From assembly GCA_038503065.1 (NCBI GenBank), contig JBCAMK010000010.1, forward strand, positions 1,302,001 to 1,366,000: a DNA stretch of 64,000 bases, in the 5' to 3' direction. Of the stretch, positions 22,148 through 36,986 are shown in pieces (within the stretch, counting starts at the first letter, position 1; each line of letters starts with the position of its first letter). Below the pieces are notes generated by a model. The model did no database searches. It worked only from the letters and a program-made list of their open reading frames with translations, and was not told the origin of the DNA. The position numbers and the translations under genes were made by a program. The stretch is from Paragyromitra xinjiangensis (lineage: Eukaryota; Ascomycota; Pezizomycetes; Pezizales; Discinaceae).

Positions 22148-25100
22148 TTAGGCAGAGGCGACGGCGATGACCTGAAGAGGCGCCCTCTCTGCACGTCCGA
22201 GAATCTCGACGGGGTTTGCACTCCTATGCACAATGCCTCCGGTGACCGGCAGCTGTGTCGAGCCTACGAGATACTCGTCTACCTCACGAGCACATTGTCT
22301 CCCCTCGTTGATACCCCTGGATGAAATCATCAGCATCGTCAGTTTCTTCAAAATCAAGGAATGAATGCGACTTACCAAACAATCAAACTCTGACCTCTCC
22401 GGCAATCACCAGCAGCAAAGACACCGGGCTCAGAGGTAGAATAACCCCCAGGCGGTGTCTTGACGTTCTTTCTAGGGTCTCTCTCAATATTTCCCAAAGC
22501 CCTATCCTCAGGCCCCAAGAATCCCATCGACAAGAGTACAAGGTCAGCTGGAAAGAATTTCTCTGACCCCTCGACCTGCTTCATGTCCCAGCCACCTCGT
22601 GGGCTCCTAGTCCATTCGACACGAACAGTATTGATACCCTTGACATTACCCTTCCCGTCGCTGACGAATTCCTTACTCATAACACAGTACTCACGTGGGT
22701 CTTTTCCATATTGAGCCTTGACCTCAGAATGACCGTAGTCAATTCTGTATATCTTGGGCCATTGAGGCCAAGGGTTATCGCGCGCTCTCTCGTTTGGTGG
22801 CTGAGGAAGTAGCTCGAAGTTGACTACGGATTTGGCGCCGTGACGAACGGAAGTACCGATACAATCGTTACCAGTGTCGCCACCACCAATGACAATAACA
22901 TCCTTGCCCTTTGCCGAAATGTATTGGCCATCTTCGTGAGCACTATCGAGTAAAGACTTCGTGTTTGCATGAAGGAAAGCTAATGACCATGTAAGCGAGG
23001 ATTCCATATCATGAAGGATTTTACTTACTCATCGCAAAATGTATTCCTTCTAGGTTACGATTGGGGATAGGAAGGTCTCTAGGAACTGTAGCGCCGGTAG
23101 CAATGATAGTTGCATCGTTCTCCGCTTGAATTTCAGACATCTGCAAGTCCTTGCCGACATGGACACCAGTCGCAAATTTGATACCTTCTGCAGTCATAAA
23201 ATCGACCCTGCGTTGAACCACCGTCTTGTCTAACTTCATGTTCGGGATACCGTACATTAGCAAACCACCGACACGATCCGCACGCTCATAGACGGTGACT
23301 GAATGCCCGGCTTTGTTCAATTGATCAGCGGCAGCCAACCCAGCAGGCCCCGATCCAATAATGGCGATCTTATTTCCAGTACGGACAGGAGGTGGAGTAG
23401 GGATCATCCAACCCATCTCGAAACCACGATCGATGATAGCACACTCGATACTCTTGATACCGACCGGATCCTCATTGATTCCAAGGACGCAAGCACCTTC
23501 ACAAGGGGCAGGGCAAACACGACCGGTGAATTCAGGGAAGTTGTTCGTTTGAAGCAACTTGTACAAAGCGTTCTTCCACTGGTTTTGGAAAACCAACTCG
23601 TTCCACTAGAATATCATCTAAGTCAACTGTCACATATTGAACCTTGGGTCGAAACTAACCTTAGGAATGATATTTGAGATAGGGCAACCGGTATCGCTTT
23701 GGCAAAAAGGCACACCACAATCCATGCATCGTGCAGACTGGTACTTAAGTTCATCTTCTTCCAGACGCTTAGAAAGTTCGGCCCAATCCTTGGTGCGAGT
23801 CTTTGGGTTTCGATATTTCTCACTACGACGAGCATATAGCATGAAACCCTTAGTCTTGTTGAGAACTAATGCTGACTTCTTTTTCTCCGCTTTGGCATCT
23901 GTGATGCTATCTTCGAGATCGGTCATAGTTGTCTCATGTTTATGCTTGGCCTCCACTTGCAGCTGTTTGGCCAGTTGCTGCTCACGAGCAGAACTTCCAG
24001 GAAGGAGCGAAAGGGGATACGGATTAGTTCTCGCCGCAGCAGTTTTGACAGCCTCTTCCTGGAGAACTCTCTTATAATCGGTTGGGAGCACTCTCACGAA
24101 TCGAGGAAGGGCTCTTCGGAAGTCCAAGAGAACTCGTTTAGCGAGCTCGGAGCCGGTGTATTGGTAATGATCCTCAACAAGGCCGCGCACATAAGAGATC
24201 TCATAGGGGTCGGTGATATCCGATAATTCTACCATCTCCGTGTTGACCTTCGAGCGGAAATCTTGTTTCATGTCCAGAACGTAGGCAATACCGCCAGACA
24301 TACCAGCAGCGAAGTTACGACCAGTTTCACCTAAGATTAGCACTCTTCCTCCAGTCATGTATTCGCAGCCATGATCACCGACACCTTCAACAACAGCCGT
24401 GGCACCTGAATTTCTCACAGCGAAACGTTCGGCGGCAACACCACGGAAGAAAACATGGCCAGAAGTAGCTCCATAGAGACACACATTCCCCACAATGATA
24501 TTCTCTTCCGCCTTGTATGTAGCGTTGCGCGGCGGGTAAATCACGATGCGACCTCCACTTAACCCTTTGCCAACATAATCATTGGCATCACCCTCAAGTT
24601 CTAGTGTGACACCAGGAGCCAGGAAAGCTCCGAACGACTGACCCGCAGATCCCTTGAGATTAACATGAATGGAATCTGGCTCTAGACCAGCCTCACCCTT
24701 AGTTCTGCTAATCCTGTAAGATAAGGTTGCTCCAAGAGCACGATCAGTATTGACGATATCGGACTCAATACGTGTCGGAACACCCCTATCCAATGTGTAC
24801 TCTGACTCATCAATGAGCTTGTTGTCAAGACGCACATGTAGACGATGATCTTGTTTGCGGACATTGTAGGTCGCGACATTGGGGCGAAGAGTGTGAGCGG
24901 GTGTAAGAATGAGAGATAGGTCGATATTCTTGGTCTTTTCGGTCATAAGATCCTTGCGAACGTAGAGCTTCTCGGAATGACCAATCATCTCGTTAATTGT
25001 CCTAAATCCCAACCTTGCCATGATAGCTCGGAGCTCATTGGCGACATAGTAGAAGAAGTTGATAACGTGCTCAGGAGTCCCTGTGAATTTCTTCCGCAGC

Positions 25101-28100
25101 TCGGGGTCCTGGGTGGCGATACCGACAGGGCAAGTGTTCAAGTGACATTCTAAAAAAGTTAGCACTGCATAAGAGTAAATTAGGACGTGTGAGACTAACT
25201 CCTCATCATAATACATCCCATCGCAATTAAAGGTGTAGTTGCGAATCCCCATTCCTCCGCACCCAACAGACAGGCAATGGCAATATCTCGACCTGTACGC
25301 AATTGACCATCGGTTTGCACAATGACACGTCCACGTAAATCGTTCAAAACGAGGGTCTGATGGGTTTCAGCCAACCCAAGCTCCCACGGCAAACCAGCAT
25401 ATTTGATACCAGTCCATCTTGAAGCACCAGTACCACCGTCATGCCCCGAGATGAGAATATGATCAGCTTTGGCCTTAGCCACACCAGAAGCGACAATTCC
25501 AACCCCAGTCTCCGAGACAAGTTTGACCGAAACACGAGCTCGTGGATTAGCACATTTGAGATCGTAGATCAACTGTTTCAGATCTTCGATGGAGTAAATG
25601 TCGTGATGAGGTGGGGGGGAAATCAATCCGACGCCTGGGGTTGAATGCCGTGTTCGAGCGATAGATTGGGAAACCTTATGGCCGGGAAGTTCACCACCCT
25701 CTCCCGGCTTCGCTCCCTGGGCCATCTTGATCTGAAGCTCGTCGGAATCGGCCAAGTAATGGGAAGTAACACCAAAACGACCAGAAGCAACCTGTTTGAT
25801 AGCAGACCTCATAGTGTCACCATTTTCAAGGATATTGCTTCGTTCAGGATCCTCGCCACCTTCACCAGTGTTCGATTTCCCGCCAAGTCTGTTCATCGCG
25901 ATAGCGATGGTTGAGTGAGATTCCATGGAGATTGATCCGTACGACATGGCACCAGTACAAAACCGGCGAACGATTTCAGTCCAAGGCTCGACTTGATCGA
26001 TGGGAACTGGTTTAGACTTTGAAAAGTCAAAGTCCAGCAAGCCACGGAGGGTACAGTTCTTGATCTGTTCATATTCGGAAAGCGAGTACGCTTCATAAGA
26101 CTTGTCATTTTTCGAACGCACGGCATCTTGAATATTTGCGATGCTGACAGGGTCATTAACGTGAGCTTCACCACCATCACGCCAATGATACTCGCCGGAC
26201 TCTGGGAGGCCAGGAATGGAGACAATCGAACGGCTCGGGTATCCGAGTTCGTGGAAAGCGAATGCATCTTGCGCGATATATTCGAAAGTAATACCCTTTA
26301 TGCGTGTTGCTGTTCCGGTAAAACACTTATCGACGACAGAATCATCGACACCCAACGCCTCAAAAATCTGTGCACCCTTGTAGCTCTGCAATGTTGAGAT
26401 ACCCATCTTACTCATGACCTTCAAGATACCTCCATCGCATGAATGCTTGTAGTTATCAATAATCTGTTCATCGGAAAGACCTCCCCTGATCAACTTCTCG
26501 CGATTCATTTTCAGGATACACTCCAATGCAAGATATGGGCAAATGGCGTCGGCACCGTAACCCAAGAGTACACAAAGGTGATGCACCTCCCTTGCCTCAG
26601 CGGTCTCGATAATTAAAGCAATCTTCGAGCGCACCTTATTGCGGATAAGATGGTGGTGGACTCCTCCAGTGGCAAGCAGAGCGGATACAGCAACACGATC
26701 ATCAGATGTGTTACGATCAGAAAGTACAAGTACCTTATAGCCTGCCTTGACAGCCTCACTCGCTTGGGTGCAGATATCATCAATAGCATCGATATACCCG
26801 GGCACTCCTAGTTTCTTGGGGAAGGTAATATCGATGGTATGGACTGTCCAGTCATTGTGACACTCCTGAATCCTACTCAAGGCACTGAATTCCTGGAGGG
26901 AGAGTACTGGAGAAGGTATAAGGAGGCGATGGCATTGGGAAGGATCAATTTCAAGAAGGTTTCCTTGAGGCCCAACATAGCATTCAAGAGACATGACAAC
27001 AGCCTCACGGATAGGGTCGATTGGAGGATTTGTGACCTGTGCGAAGAGCTGGCGGAAATACTCGTACAAAAGGCGAGGTTGATTTGCTAAGCAAGCCAGC
27101 GGACCATCATTACCCATAGAACCAAGGGCCTCTTTTGAATCTGCAGCCTATAGTATTTTTGCATTTAGTACAGATTCGTTCAGACGAGCGAGATATGATG
27201 ACTTACCATTGGCCCTAGCAACAAGCTGACCTGCTCAAAAGTATATCCAAATGCCAACAAACGTTTATCATTTTGCATGCTAGCCTCGTCCAATACTGGA
27301 TCAAGGCTCACACCTGAATTCTTCAAACCGTCCTGAACCTTTGGGAGTGTAATCAACTGCTCCTGCGTCCAGGCTGTGAAGTCGAAGCGAGAAGATACTT
27401 GCATCTTCAGCTCTTTGTCATCAACAATACGCCCCTCAACTGTATCCACTAATAGCATCCTTCCAGGTTGCAATCTACCCTTTTGAACAATGCGTTCCGG
27501 TTCAATCAAAATGGTACCGACTTCAGATGCGCAAATGATACGATCGTCATCAGTTACATAGAATCTACATGGCCTCAAGCCGTTTCGATCCAATGTAGCA
27601 CCGCAGTACCTCCCATCTGCAAAAGTAAACAATGCTGGCCCATCCCATGGCTCCATCAAACAAGCAGCCCATTCATAGAAAGCCGCCTTCTTAGGATCCA
27701 TCTCAGCATTATCCTGCCAAGCTTCAGGAACCAACATCATGACAGCTTCAGGTAGGGAAAGAACACCATTAATAACCAGTAACTCCAACACGTTATCAAA
27801 GGCAGCGGAATCGGATCCCCCAACTTCGATGATTGGATAAAGTTTCTCAAGATCCTCGCCGAAGAATTCCGAGTGCATCTGTCCTTCACGTGCATGCATC
27901 CAATTCTTGTTACCTCGTAATGTGTTGATTTCACCTAGTGATCGAATCAGCAACTATGAGCTACGTAGTAAGACTGTAAGAAGCTCTCACCGTTGTGTGC
28001 CGCCCACCTCAGCGGCTGGGCACGATCCCAACTGGGAAATGTGTTCGTCGAAAAACGTGAGTGGACAAGCGCGAAGTGAACCGCATAGTCAACGTTCACC

Positions 28101-28925
28101 AAGTCATGGTAATAGGTATATACCTGGACAGGTGCTAATTGACCTTTATAAACGATGTTCTTATTGCTCAGAGAGCAAATATAGAACCAGTTGTGGAGAC
28201 CGATTTCTTTGGTGCCAACCTTTCGCAACACGTACAATTGCCGCTCAAAGTATTTCTCATCGAAACTTGAATCCGTATTTGCCGGCTCCTTCCCTTCACC
28301 ATACCAACTCTTAAGCACAACAAACGGTTGGAGAATCTTAGGTTCACGAGACAGGGCAGCTGGCCCCAGAAGAGCACTATCGCGGGGTACGTCTCTCCAT
28401 CCCAACACGCGGAGACCATACTGTTCAGCAACTTTCTCGAAGGTTGCTTTGCTTCGAGAAAGAACATCCTCATTGGGCTTAAAAAAAAGATTTCCAACAG
28501 CGTACTGACCTTGTGGGGGCAATACAATACCAGTAGGCCCGGTGAACTCCTTCACGAAGAACTTGTGAGGAATAGAGGTCATTACACCAGCTCCGTCACC
28601 ATCTCTAGCATCAGAACCGACAGCTCCTCGATGGGTCATGTTGCACAACAAACTTCGCGCATCACTAAGGATCTTGTGGCTTGCTACGCCCTTAATGTGC
28701 CTATACCAAAGATATTAGCAACCGCCTATTAGTACCGAGAGTGAAGAGAACGCACGCAGCAAACCCTACACCACAAGCATCTTTTTCGAGCTCAGGATCG
28801 TAGAGACCCTGCTTGAGTGGCAGAGTACCAGCCCATGACTGGTTCTCGGGCGTATCCTGATAATCGTAGACGTTTGTAGGCTCCTCTTCAATGATATCGT
28901 ATCCAGGATCGTAGGAGGGGGCCAT
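22148..28925 (-). CDS. GLT1: NADH-dependent glutamate synthase (GOGAT)
   Basis: Eight exons: 28925-28756, 28700-27991, 27934-27207, 27147-25200, 25149-23660, 23605-23029, 22979-22376, 22316-22148; all junctions in phase, 2131 aa, the normal fungal length. Established role: converts 2-oxoglutarate and glutamine to two glutamates using NADH. Seen: a propeptide of 50 residues, then C51 ([14 protein letters not shown]), the N-terminal nucleophile of the class II amidotransferase; the FMN/synthase domain with the iron-sulfur cysteine segment [12 protein letters not shown]; the glutamate synthase alpha-helix domain ([11 protein letters not shown]). The fused small-subunit region has [20 protein letters not shown] (4Fe-4S clusters), FAD motif [20 protein letters not shown] and NAD motif [11 protein letters not shown]. 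All expected cofactor motifs are intact. Confidence 0.97.
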
Positions 28926-31900
28926 TCTTTGGCGGGCTAACAGTGGGAAATCCCAACCGTTTTATTTGTTGTTCACCCGTAGGATATTACTGTGAGGCTA
29001 CAGTTTCCCAATTCTTTGTCGAAACTCTAAACTTTACTTGGGCGATAACGAAGCCAATTCGCCTACAGAAGACGGAAAAGTTAGATGATTGTATGAAGTA
29101 GAGCAAGAATCACTCTTTACCAAACTCGCGGTAGAAAAGCAAACCTTGTATAGGGCTGTGAAGCAGCAATTCAAGAAGGTGAGGGAGGGGTTTCCGTCAA
29201 CGAAAGCTGTGGGCGGGGTATTACGTCCGATATCCCCACGAATAGATTTTATTGCAGTACCACCACCACAGCAGCGGATAGGAGCAAGCGAGGAGCAGGG
29301 AAACGGGAGGTCGCTTTGAAAGAAATGAATTGGGAGTGGAGGGTCTGTTGCTTCACCTGAGGGGTGTGGCAGGACTCAATAGTGGGATAGGTAGTTTCCC
29401 GATAACGTCAAAATAATTAGCAACAGCGGGAGATAAGCGATTATCGCCACAGGGGCTCCAAACAACTCCCAGTAGATAACTCTCCCCGAAATTATGTCTT
29501 TTTTCCCTCCGTTCTCTACCGCAAGGCAGGGGTTACTGACGGGAAAAATACAAGCGATACCCAAGTGCAAAAGCGCAGAGAACCTCTTGACTAAGAGCAG
29601 CAGGAGAGTACGAGAAGAGGGGCAAAGGAGGCCAGGAAATCTACATGACAGAGCAGGAACTCCAGCTTTAAATACGTAGGTATCAGAAAATGGAAAAGAG
29701 CTGTAAATAACCTGGTAATGGGGGGTGAAAATTTTCGATGTTTTCATGATCGATGTCCGATATCAATGCATCTTGCATACGTGAAAAAAAACAAAGCGGG
29801 GAAGTACAGGTGCCCATCTACCACTGCATAGGGACGAAAGTTGTTTGCTTGGTGGTTGTTCTATCGACACCGAAGGCCATCCATGCTCACTGGTCCTCAA
29901 CCCCACGCATTGCAATCCAATCACAGGTGCCGCATTTGCGAGATCTGTGACGGCAAAGGCTACCCTTTCCGGCTCACGGGCGGTCGTTTAAGGTGCGGCT
30001 ACTTAGTGTAACCCTGGCCTGCATCTTCGGAAATCTTTCTCTCCAGTTCAGCCCAAATGCGGAGCCGCAGGTACGTTCTCACGATGCCGGCGGCACCACG
30101 GAGTGTTTCCGAGCAGGATAGTGCAAATTAATATTTTACGCCCAACTGAAAGTGCAGGAAACTGCACCCTGACATTTTTTCAAACGACCCGGGTATTCAC
30201 CCAATTCGATCCATCTACATAAGTGTCCGCTACCATCGCTCCCGCTCACCATTCTCATCGGCTCTAGAAAAAATAAATATGAATTATCTCCCCACCCATG
30301 GGTTGGAGAACGCTGCCGCAAGACTCACTCAGTCCAAGTCTCTCGACCCTAGCTTCGGGAGAAATCGGTTGGCTAGATCCTAAAGACTATTTCGCCATTG
30401 GTCCTCCACTTTCGATTTCCACCCCGCACCGCAGTAGGTACTGCGTGTCTCTGTCGCATCATTTCTCGGCCGAAATCAAACTATTAGTCAAGGATTTGGA
30501 GCTGTTCTTTTGCCTAACAATCCTGAGCCTCTGCGATCCGGTGAATATTTAGCCTCAGGCCTTCGGACATTGTGCTTGGTTTCAACCGGAACATGTCATG
30601 ATTGGGACACTTCAATCATAAGAAGTGCAAGAATCACCAACATGAAAATTTCACCAAGGAAAAATATTTTCTCGTGTCTTGAGTCGTGTCTTCTGATCAT
30701 CGCAACTTTCAGGAACACGTCAGATCATTTATTTGTTTCGTCCCGATGAGCGAGCAAGTAACAATTTCTCCGCGGAGCTCGCATCATATTATTTCAGTAA
30801 ACCCCGCGCTCTCAATATGGAGTTACGACTCGGGGTTGGAAGTGATTTCATTCCCCGCCTCTTCCCCTCCTCCCCAATTTATGTTACCACTCTAGCGTGC
30901 CGTCCCGAAATCTAACGCTTTAGGTTTAGCGCAACATTTTCATCAACCACAACAACTTGAACTCTAAAACCTACAGGAAGCCGATGATGTCGCATGAGGA
31001 TGAGCAAAGGCAGAAACGAAAACAAATCACTTGCGGCAAGAAATAAGCAAAAATTCCATGTTCATATCAATTGATGCCGTGCTACGCATGTCAAAGAGAC
31101 ATCTCAAATCCACTGCTCGCACAATCAACAGCTTCATTTCAGCTCAGATTTTACAATTCATGTCTCAGGAAAAATGAGACATCCTCTGAGATATCTGAGC
31201 CCACATAAGCCCTGGTTACACTCATAAGCCCTGAGGTTATCTACGACTATGCTCTTTAATCGAGGAACATATCACTAAATCACACGAAATGGTTGGACGG
31301 CATAACAAGTTTGCCTTTGTCTTTACATCCTGCGCACCAACTTCGTTCTTTCGAATGATTTGAAACCCCAACTACTCACCCCTTCATACTTCCCTGTAAT
31401 CCACACGATGTTAAACCTGGAGTGGTCGAGATATACTAATCATTTAGGCAAGTGCATTGGGTGTGCGCGTGCGCTCTCCATGATACCTTCCAGACCAGAT
31501 GCATCTCCAGCATGAGCGAAGTTATCATGGGTTCAATTGCATCACTGACGAGCAAAAATGAGGACTCATATAATTCCTCTCATTCAAGCTCCCCTGTATC
31601 TAGCACTTTGAGTGGTTACAGACTCCCTCGCATCAATCCCGAAAAGGCGCGGAGTTTTGTTGCTGTCTAAACCAAACACCCTGTTTGGAAATGGTCCGCG
31701 GTAGAAGAAATAAATGATATATTTTTACCTATAAAGTCTATCAGGAGCTCTTAGGTAAGGCGTAAACCTCTTTCTTCTTGAGACTCCGCTAGCTGTAGAC
31801 TGAACACTATTCTATCCATACAACCCCTACCAGTGTCAACTACCTACGTGAGTATTAACAGAACCAACCTTGTAATTTGTCAGTGTATAGACTAGGATTG

Positions 31901-34900
31901 CTTTAACGAGACATCTATACCTTGCCCAAAAGAACCTTCCCAGTCTCGTCATATTTCGACTATACCTACTTCCTAGGGTAGCTGATCACTCAATTTCAAC
32001 CAATGTCAGTGAATTCTTTGCTAGTGGGACAGGTATCCCGATGTGGGCTAATGACAATTCCGCTGAGCGAATGATGTCACTTTGAGATTGCCGTCCACAT
32101 CGGATAGTGTTTTGGATGACGCCCCAAACATACGAGTGACAATTTATGACTTATCCCATGGCGCCAAATGCCGCTGACAGATGCAGATCTTCTAGGTAAA
32201 AGCCTAAGTAGTAACAGAGTAATTCTGCTAATATAGTTCACTCCAGTCCTAAATAATAAGGCCTCAAGATCAGCCCGTGGCCCTATCAGCACTGTAACCA
32301 CATGTAATCCTACATAATGACTACATGTAGCCAATTGTAATACTAACAAAGTTTCATCCCGAGTTTCCAATTGAATAGAACCACTTTAGTTCAAGTGTAC
32401 TACATATGAACCGTCACTATATTTACAGTAATAAAAACACAGGAAAAGATACTTTTTGCCATCCTGACAGTCCCAATCTCAGCTCCATTCACCTACCATG
32501 GCTTAGTCATCTACGGCATCCATACTTCTTAAAAATTGTCAGGTGTTCCTGAGCAGCTGTAGCTGCATACCAGTATCACAGCCACAGTTTCACAACCTCA
32601 TGATCAACCTCCCTAGCATGGTTCAACCAACATGTTTTATCCTCGTACCTCATCACCACAAGCTGTGGGGTCACAGTCTAGGCACCGGAGCATGATTACT
32701 ATATGTTTGAATCATAAACACCCACCGTAAGCCCTCTTACTTGCTGATAGCTACCATCCAATAGCTTAATTTACCCAACTCATGTTTACCAGGGCACTAA
32801 CAGCCCGACTTATAGCAAGGCTTTGTGAATCTGTTCAAAATATTGAGCCTACCCATTGATCCTGGACCCCAGCTGTGCTAACACCAACATGCATGCACCT
32901 TGTGTGTATAGCGCGATGTTACGTTCCGATGGTGAGTTGGCCTTTCACAGACAGTCACTCGATCTTGGCACAAACTCCATGAATCTTTCGTGTGGATAAC
33001 TACCGAGACCACTTATTTGGTCAACTACTTTCTTATCCAGCTAGAGGCAAAGGTCCCCTCTATGCATAGACCCTATCGTCGGTAGAAAGCCCATGATCTA
33101 CAGATATTACTATGCCTTATGCTAGTGAGGCTCATACACAACCAGAATAGAAGGCGCTAAAGAGAGAATAAAATAATAACTTGCCAGTAAGTTATATCCT
33201 CATATTATTTCAGAGCACTTGACTGCATCCCTGACTCGACACTAACCCATTCTTTGTGCAGATAGACCTAATAAACTCCCATCAGATAACATGCGAACCT
33301 AGTCTATCCATAGTGCCAATATATCTTCTCTGTAAGAGCAATGTTAAAGCTATGACAGGTTATAAGTGTCTTAAGATGGTAGGGGCTGACCTATCAAGGC
33401 TCCGGAGTGAGAAGATCATCCAGTTGAGTGTCTGAAAGAAAAACTAGCATTAATCATGACACTTCTAGACACGCAGGTAGATAAGGGTGTTGGTTGTCTC
33501 GTCGGTATTATTTGATCCCAAGAATCAGATGGAAGCAACATAATCGTGTCTACGCTGCACCTCGAGCTCCCTTTCTGAAAAATTCTACTGGATTACAATA
33601 ATGCATAAAAAAGAGAGATCATATCCATTATCCCGAGAATCGCAAAATCTTAAGGGATCTGGGGAGAATAATTTACCGGTATCAGAGCAATTTTGAGGGT
33701 GCGGGGTTGAGCCAAACGAGGAAAAGAGCAGCGATTGAGCCAGGGGAGAGGTAAGAACGTTTCACAAATGACGAATGCGGGGAAGTATGGAAATAGCCGT
33801 CCTTTCTGCTTTATTCGATGCTGCATCTGATCTTTCGATAAGATTATGATATCAAACGTTCTAAGACCTACTTTTTGGTAAAGGAGGTCTCCATCCCAGC
33901 GAATCGCTCGTAAACGAAGCGGTAACTCCAATTGCTTTGGCTGAGACACGGTTAAGAGACGCCGATTCGATTGATGGCCACAATTGTTGATAGCCCTGCC
34001 CTGATTGCAGGAACGCGAAAGATCTAGGCGAATCGGCCGAGTGATAATAAAAGCAACTAACTAGGTACCGTAGGCACCGTAGGCACGCGATAAGCTTCTC
34101 TATACGAATCCTCTTCCACTATCGTGGGGGTCGCACTTGTGCAACATGACACAAAGCATCAAAGTCAGAAAAGGCAACGGGAAAGATGCAAATGATAATA
34201 AAATAATTCACTTAATTGATTTGCGGCTCAACCGGATAAGAGTGACGAGAACTACGCTCCGGCCCGACTGTCAAAGGTTCGGCAACCTCCGGTTACCGCT
34301 TCTTCAACCAACATCTAAACTTCTTCTACCGATCAATAGGTTATGGTATCCCAGAGCACCAAAAGCGAATCTCGGTTATCCGGTTCTAACATTTGTTAGT
34401 TGCCTATCCGAGATGCATGTCAATACATGTCGCATTGGACAATGAGCGCGTGCCGATAAAGGCGTGCCGCTGCGCCAGCTGTGCATGTTCATTGTGGGGT
34501 AAATGATCATAATTCCTGTGCACACCAAGAGTCGCTACGTATTATGGTGTGTTCATTTATTCAGAAACAATCCCAGTCTCACATATATGCCTATAAGTAC
34601 ATACGCCCACATCGATCTCTGGTGAACCATGTCGTATCTGCACCATAATGCAGATGTGGAAGTAAGAGGTGCTTAATACATCAATATAAAAAATATCTAA
34701 CGCTCCCACCTCAATAATATTATATGCCCAGCGAAAGGCGGGTTCAGCTCCAAGCTGCGGGAATATGCCGAGCAATTGATTTCTAAGAGATGAAGGCCGC
34801 TGGGGCCTATTGTGTAGCTAATCTTCATAGTCTGAAGTTGAACCAGAGCTAAACGTACTTAAAGACATTTGCTTTTTGTTGGTGTATCATATGTTAGAAA

Positions 34901-36968
34901 GTGATACGAATTCCGCAGTGTAGCACAAAAGCTGGAACGGCATCAAACTCTCAGGGAGGATCCCTACAAAACTGACATCTGACGGAAGATTCCGGAGCAT
35001 AGGAGACCAAACTATGCCGAGGATCTTACGTTTCTCTCTTCTCAGTTGCCGACCATAACAAGCTTTATCCAATATAAACCCGAGTGTTTGTCACTGGCAA
35101 ATAGACCACACCGAAAGTAATGCCAGTCTTCGCATTCCCTTGCTGCCGGAAGGATTGCCCAAAATAAAATTACTTATTACCATACAAACATTATTTAATC
35201 CAGTTGCAATCAACCCAGCAGCCGGGCTGTTTCTTTGTAATATATACTAGTAAGGCGTCGAGACAAAGGCACAAATCTAGATACTTAGGCGTTCATTAAA
35301 CACTGGGAAATGTTGCAACGAGCCACCACCGAGAAACAACGCAATACAACCCTCAATCAACAAACCATAAATCAAAGCAATAATTTCTGCCCGATAACCA
35401 TTCACTATACGTAGCTGTTAGTATTTCACTGCTGCTATAGTCGATTTGGTTGCTCCGGAGTTGTTTCACGGTGATTTTTGGTGGGACGTGGCTTGTTGCA
35501 ACATTTCCCAGTACATGTATCTATAATTGCTCTTACAATAATGTAACAACAGCTTTTAACAAGATCACAAATAGCACACTAGATATTCGACATTGAACCC
35601 CAGGAACGCCCTAGTTAACTAGTATTGTACTTCAAGTGGTACTAAACGTGCAGATCTCAGGACAGCAACTTATAAAGCCAAAAGTTTGACACTTTTCAGT
35701 CCGTAAATTATAACCCTGCAGCTGTGACACAAAGTGTCTACCTATTTATTAGTAAGTTCATCAGGGGAGTAATAATTCCCCGGATTTTGTGAATACAACT
35801 TTTCGAATCACAACGCATCACTCGCTGATAGGATATATTGTTAAAAACAGGCCTCCTAATCGGGGATTAATAGGAAGCTCTAGTGATCTGATAAATCAAG
35901 GATCAGAGTATTTCCTCTATACTAGTATCCCTTACGCTGGTAATGCTGCCAACTTCTTTCCGAACAGTTTCAGAGGGTCTTAGATGTGTGATTTGCGCGT
36001 GAGACCAACTTTTTCTCTTCTTAGTACGGTTTAGTTTCTCGGATCAATGTTGGCAGCATCAGAGCACTAGCGTAAGTAATACACATCCTCTATAGATTCA
36101 GGTCTACACGGAGTATGACTCCTCAATCAATCTACAAATCAAAGTCCTCTTCTCTACCCCCCGATCCCGTACAAAACAACACACACGCCCAATCCTAACG
36201 ATATAGTTTCTGGATCTTAATATGTAGTATCTCTTTTGACTCGCCCAAGATTATTGATTCTTGTTCTTCTCAGTTTTACTAACTCATGGCGTAGCAAAGG
36301 CCTTGACAGTAGAGCTAGATATGTATAAGAAAGAGCTCTCGCCCATGACCAAGTAAGAAAGCCACCAGATACTATTCATTCTCGCCAACACTTGACATAA
36401 AGGTCGGCCGGTCTTTGTACAGGACCTAACTCGGATAGTCGTATCCTTGCCCTTAGACGGCTTCACGCCTACTATATAAGATATTTCTGACAAAGCAGGG
36501 TTCCATGTGAAAAAAAGAGATGTCAAGTTTGAGTTCAGCTCCGGATCGCGAGGCTTTTCCAACCCTTGGCCCACATACCTTTGGGGAAGTATTTTTGACA
36601 CCCAAATCCAGTGGTCCTTTTAGATAAGTGAATACCCAACCCACCCGTATGATTGGCCAAAACCCTAGGGTGTTTTAGATCGCCACCAAACCTCCACCCC
36701 CAAAAATTTTATGACCCCAGAATGGCGTTAACATCCATGACTGTACCCAGAGCATTATTTAAGCTTAATGCAACGTCAAGAGTCGACGTCATGAATACCA
36801 AAAATTATCCCTTCGGGTCTGAAGAAACTGGTTGGCTAGCTGCAGGCTCTCACCGCAGCTCTCTGATATGCCAGTCCATAATCACCCCCGGCATCTACGG
36901 TCCAGGATAGATAGAATAAGGTAACATGGTTGGTTGGTAGACTTAAAGATATATATTGGGATAGCTCC
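28926..36968. other. Gene desert, left part (8 kb, no supportable gene)
   Basis: The first kilobase is the GOGAT promoter. Beyond about 30 kb I find only short ORFs without domains, intron structure or biased composition. The sequence looks like anciently decayed intergenic DNA with TACATGTA palindromes (32322, 35512), a second copy of the 18-mer seen at 20243 (near 32953) and a short tandem GTAGGCACC (34073-34090). No LTRs, RNA genes or long tandem repeats recognised. Confidence 0.6.
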
Positions 36969-36986
36969 AAGTACTTAGTTCGGGGC
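36969..36986 (+). repeat. Target-site duplication, left copy (LINE)
   Basis: The 18-bp AAGTACTTAGTTCGGGGC is repeated exactly at 37952-37969, immediately flanking the LINE fragment and its poly(A) tail. Confidence 0.9.
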
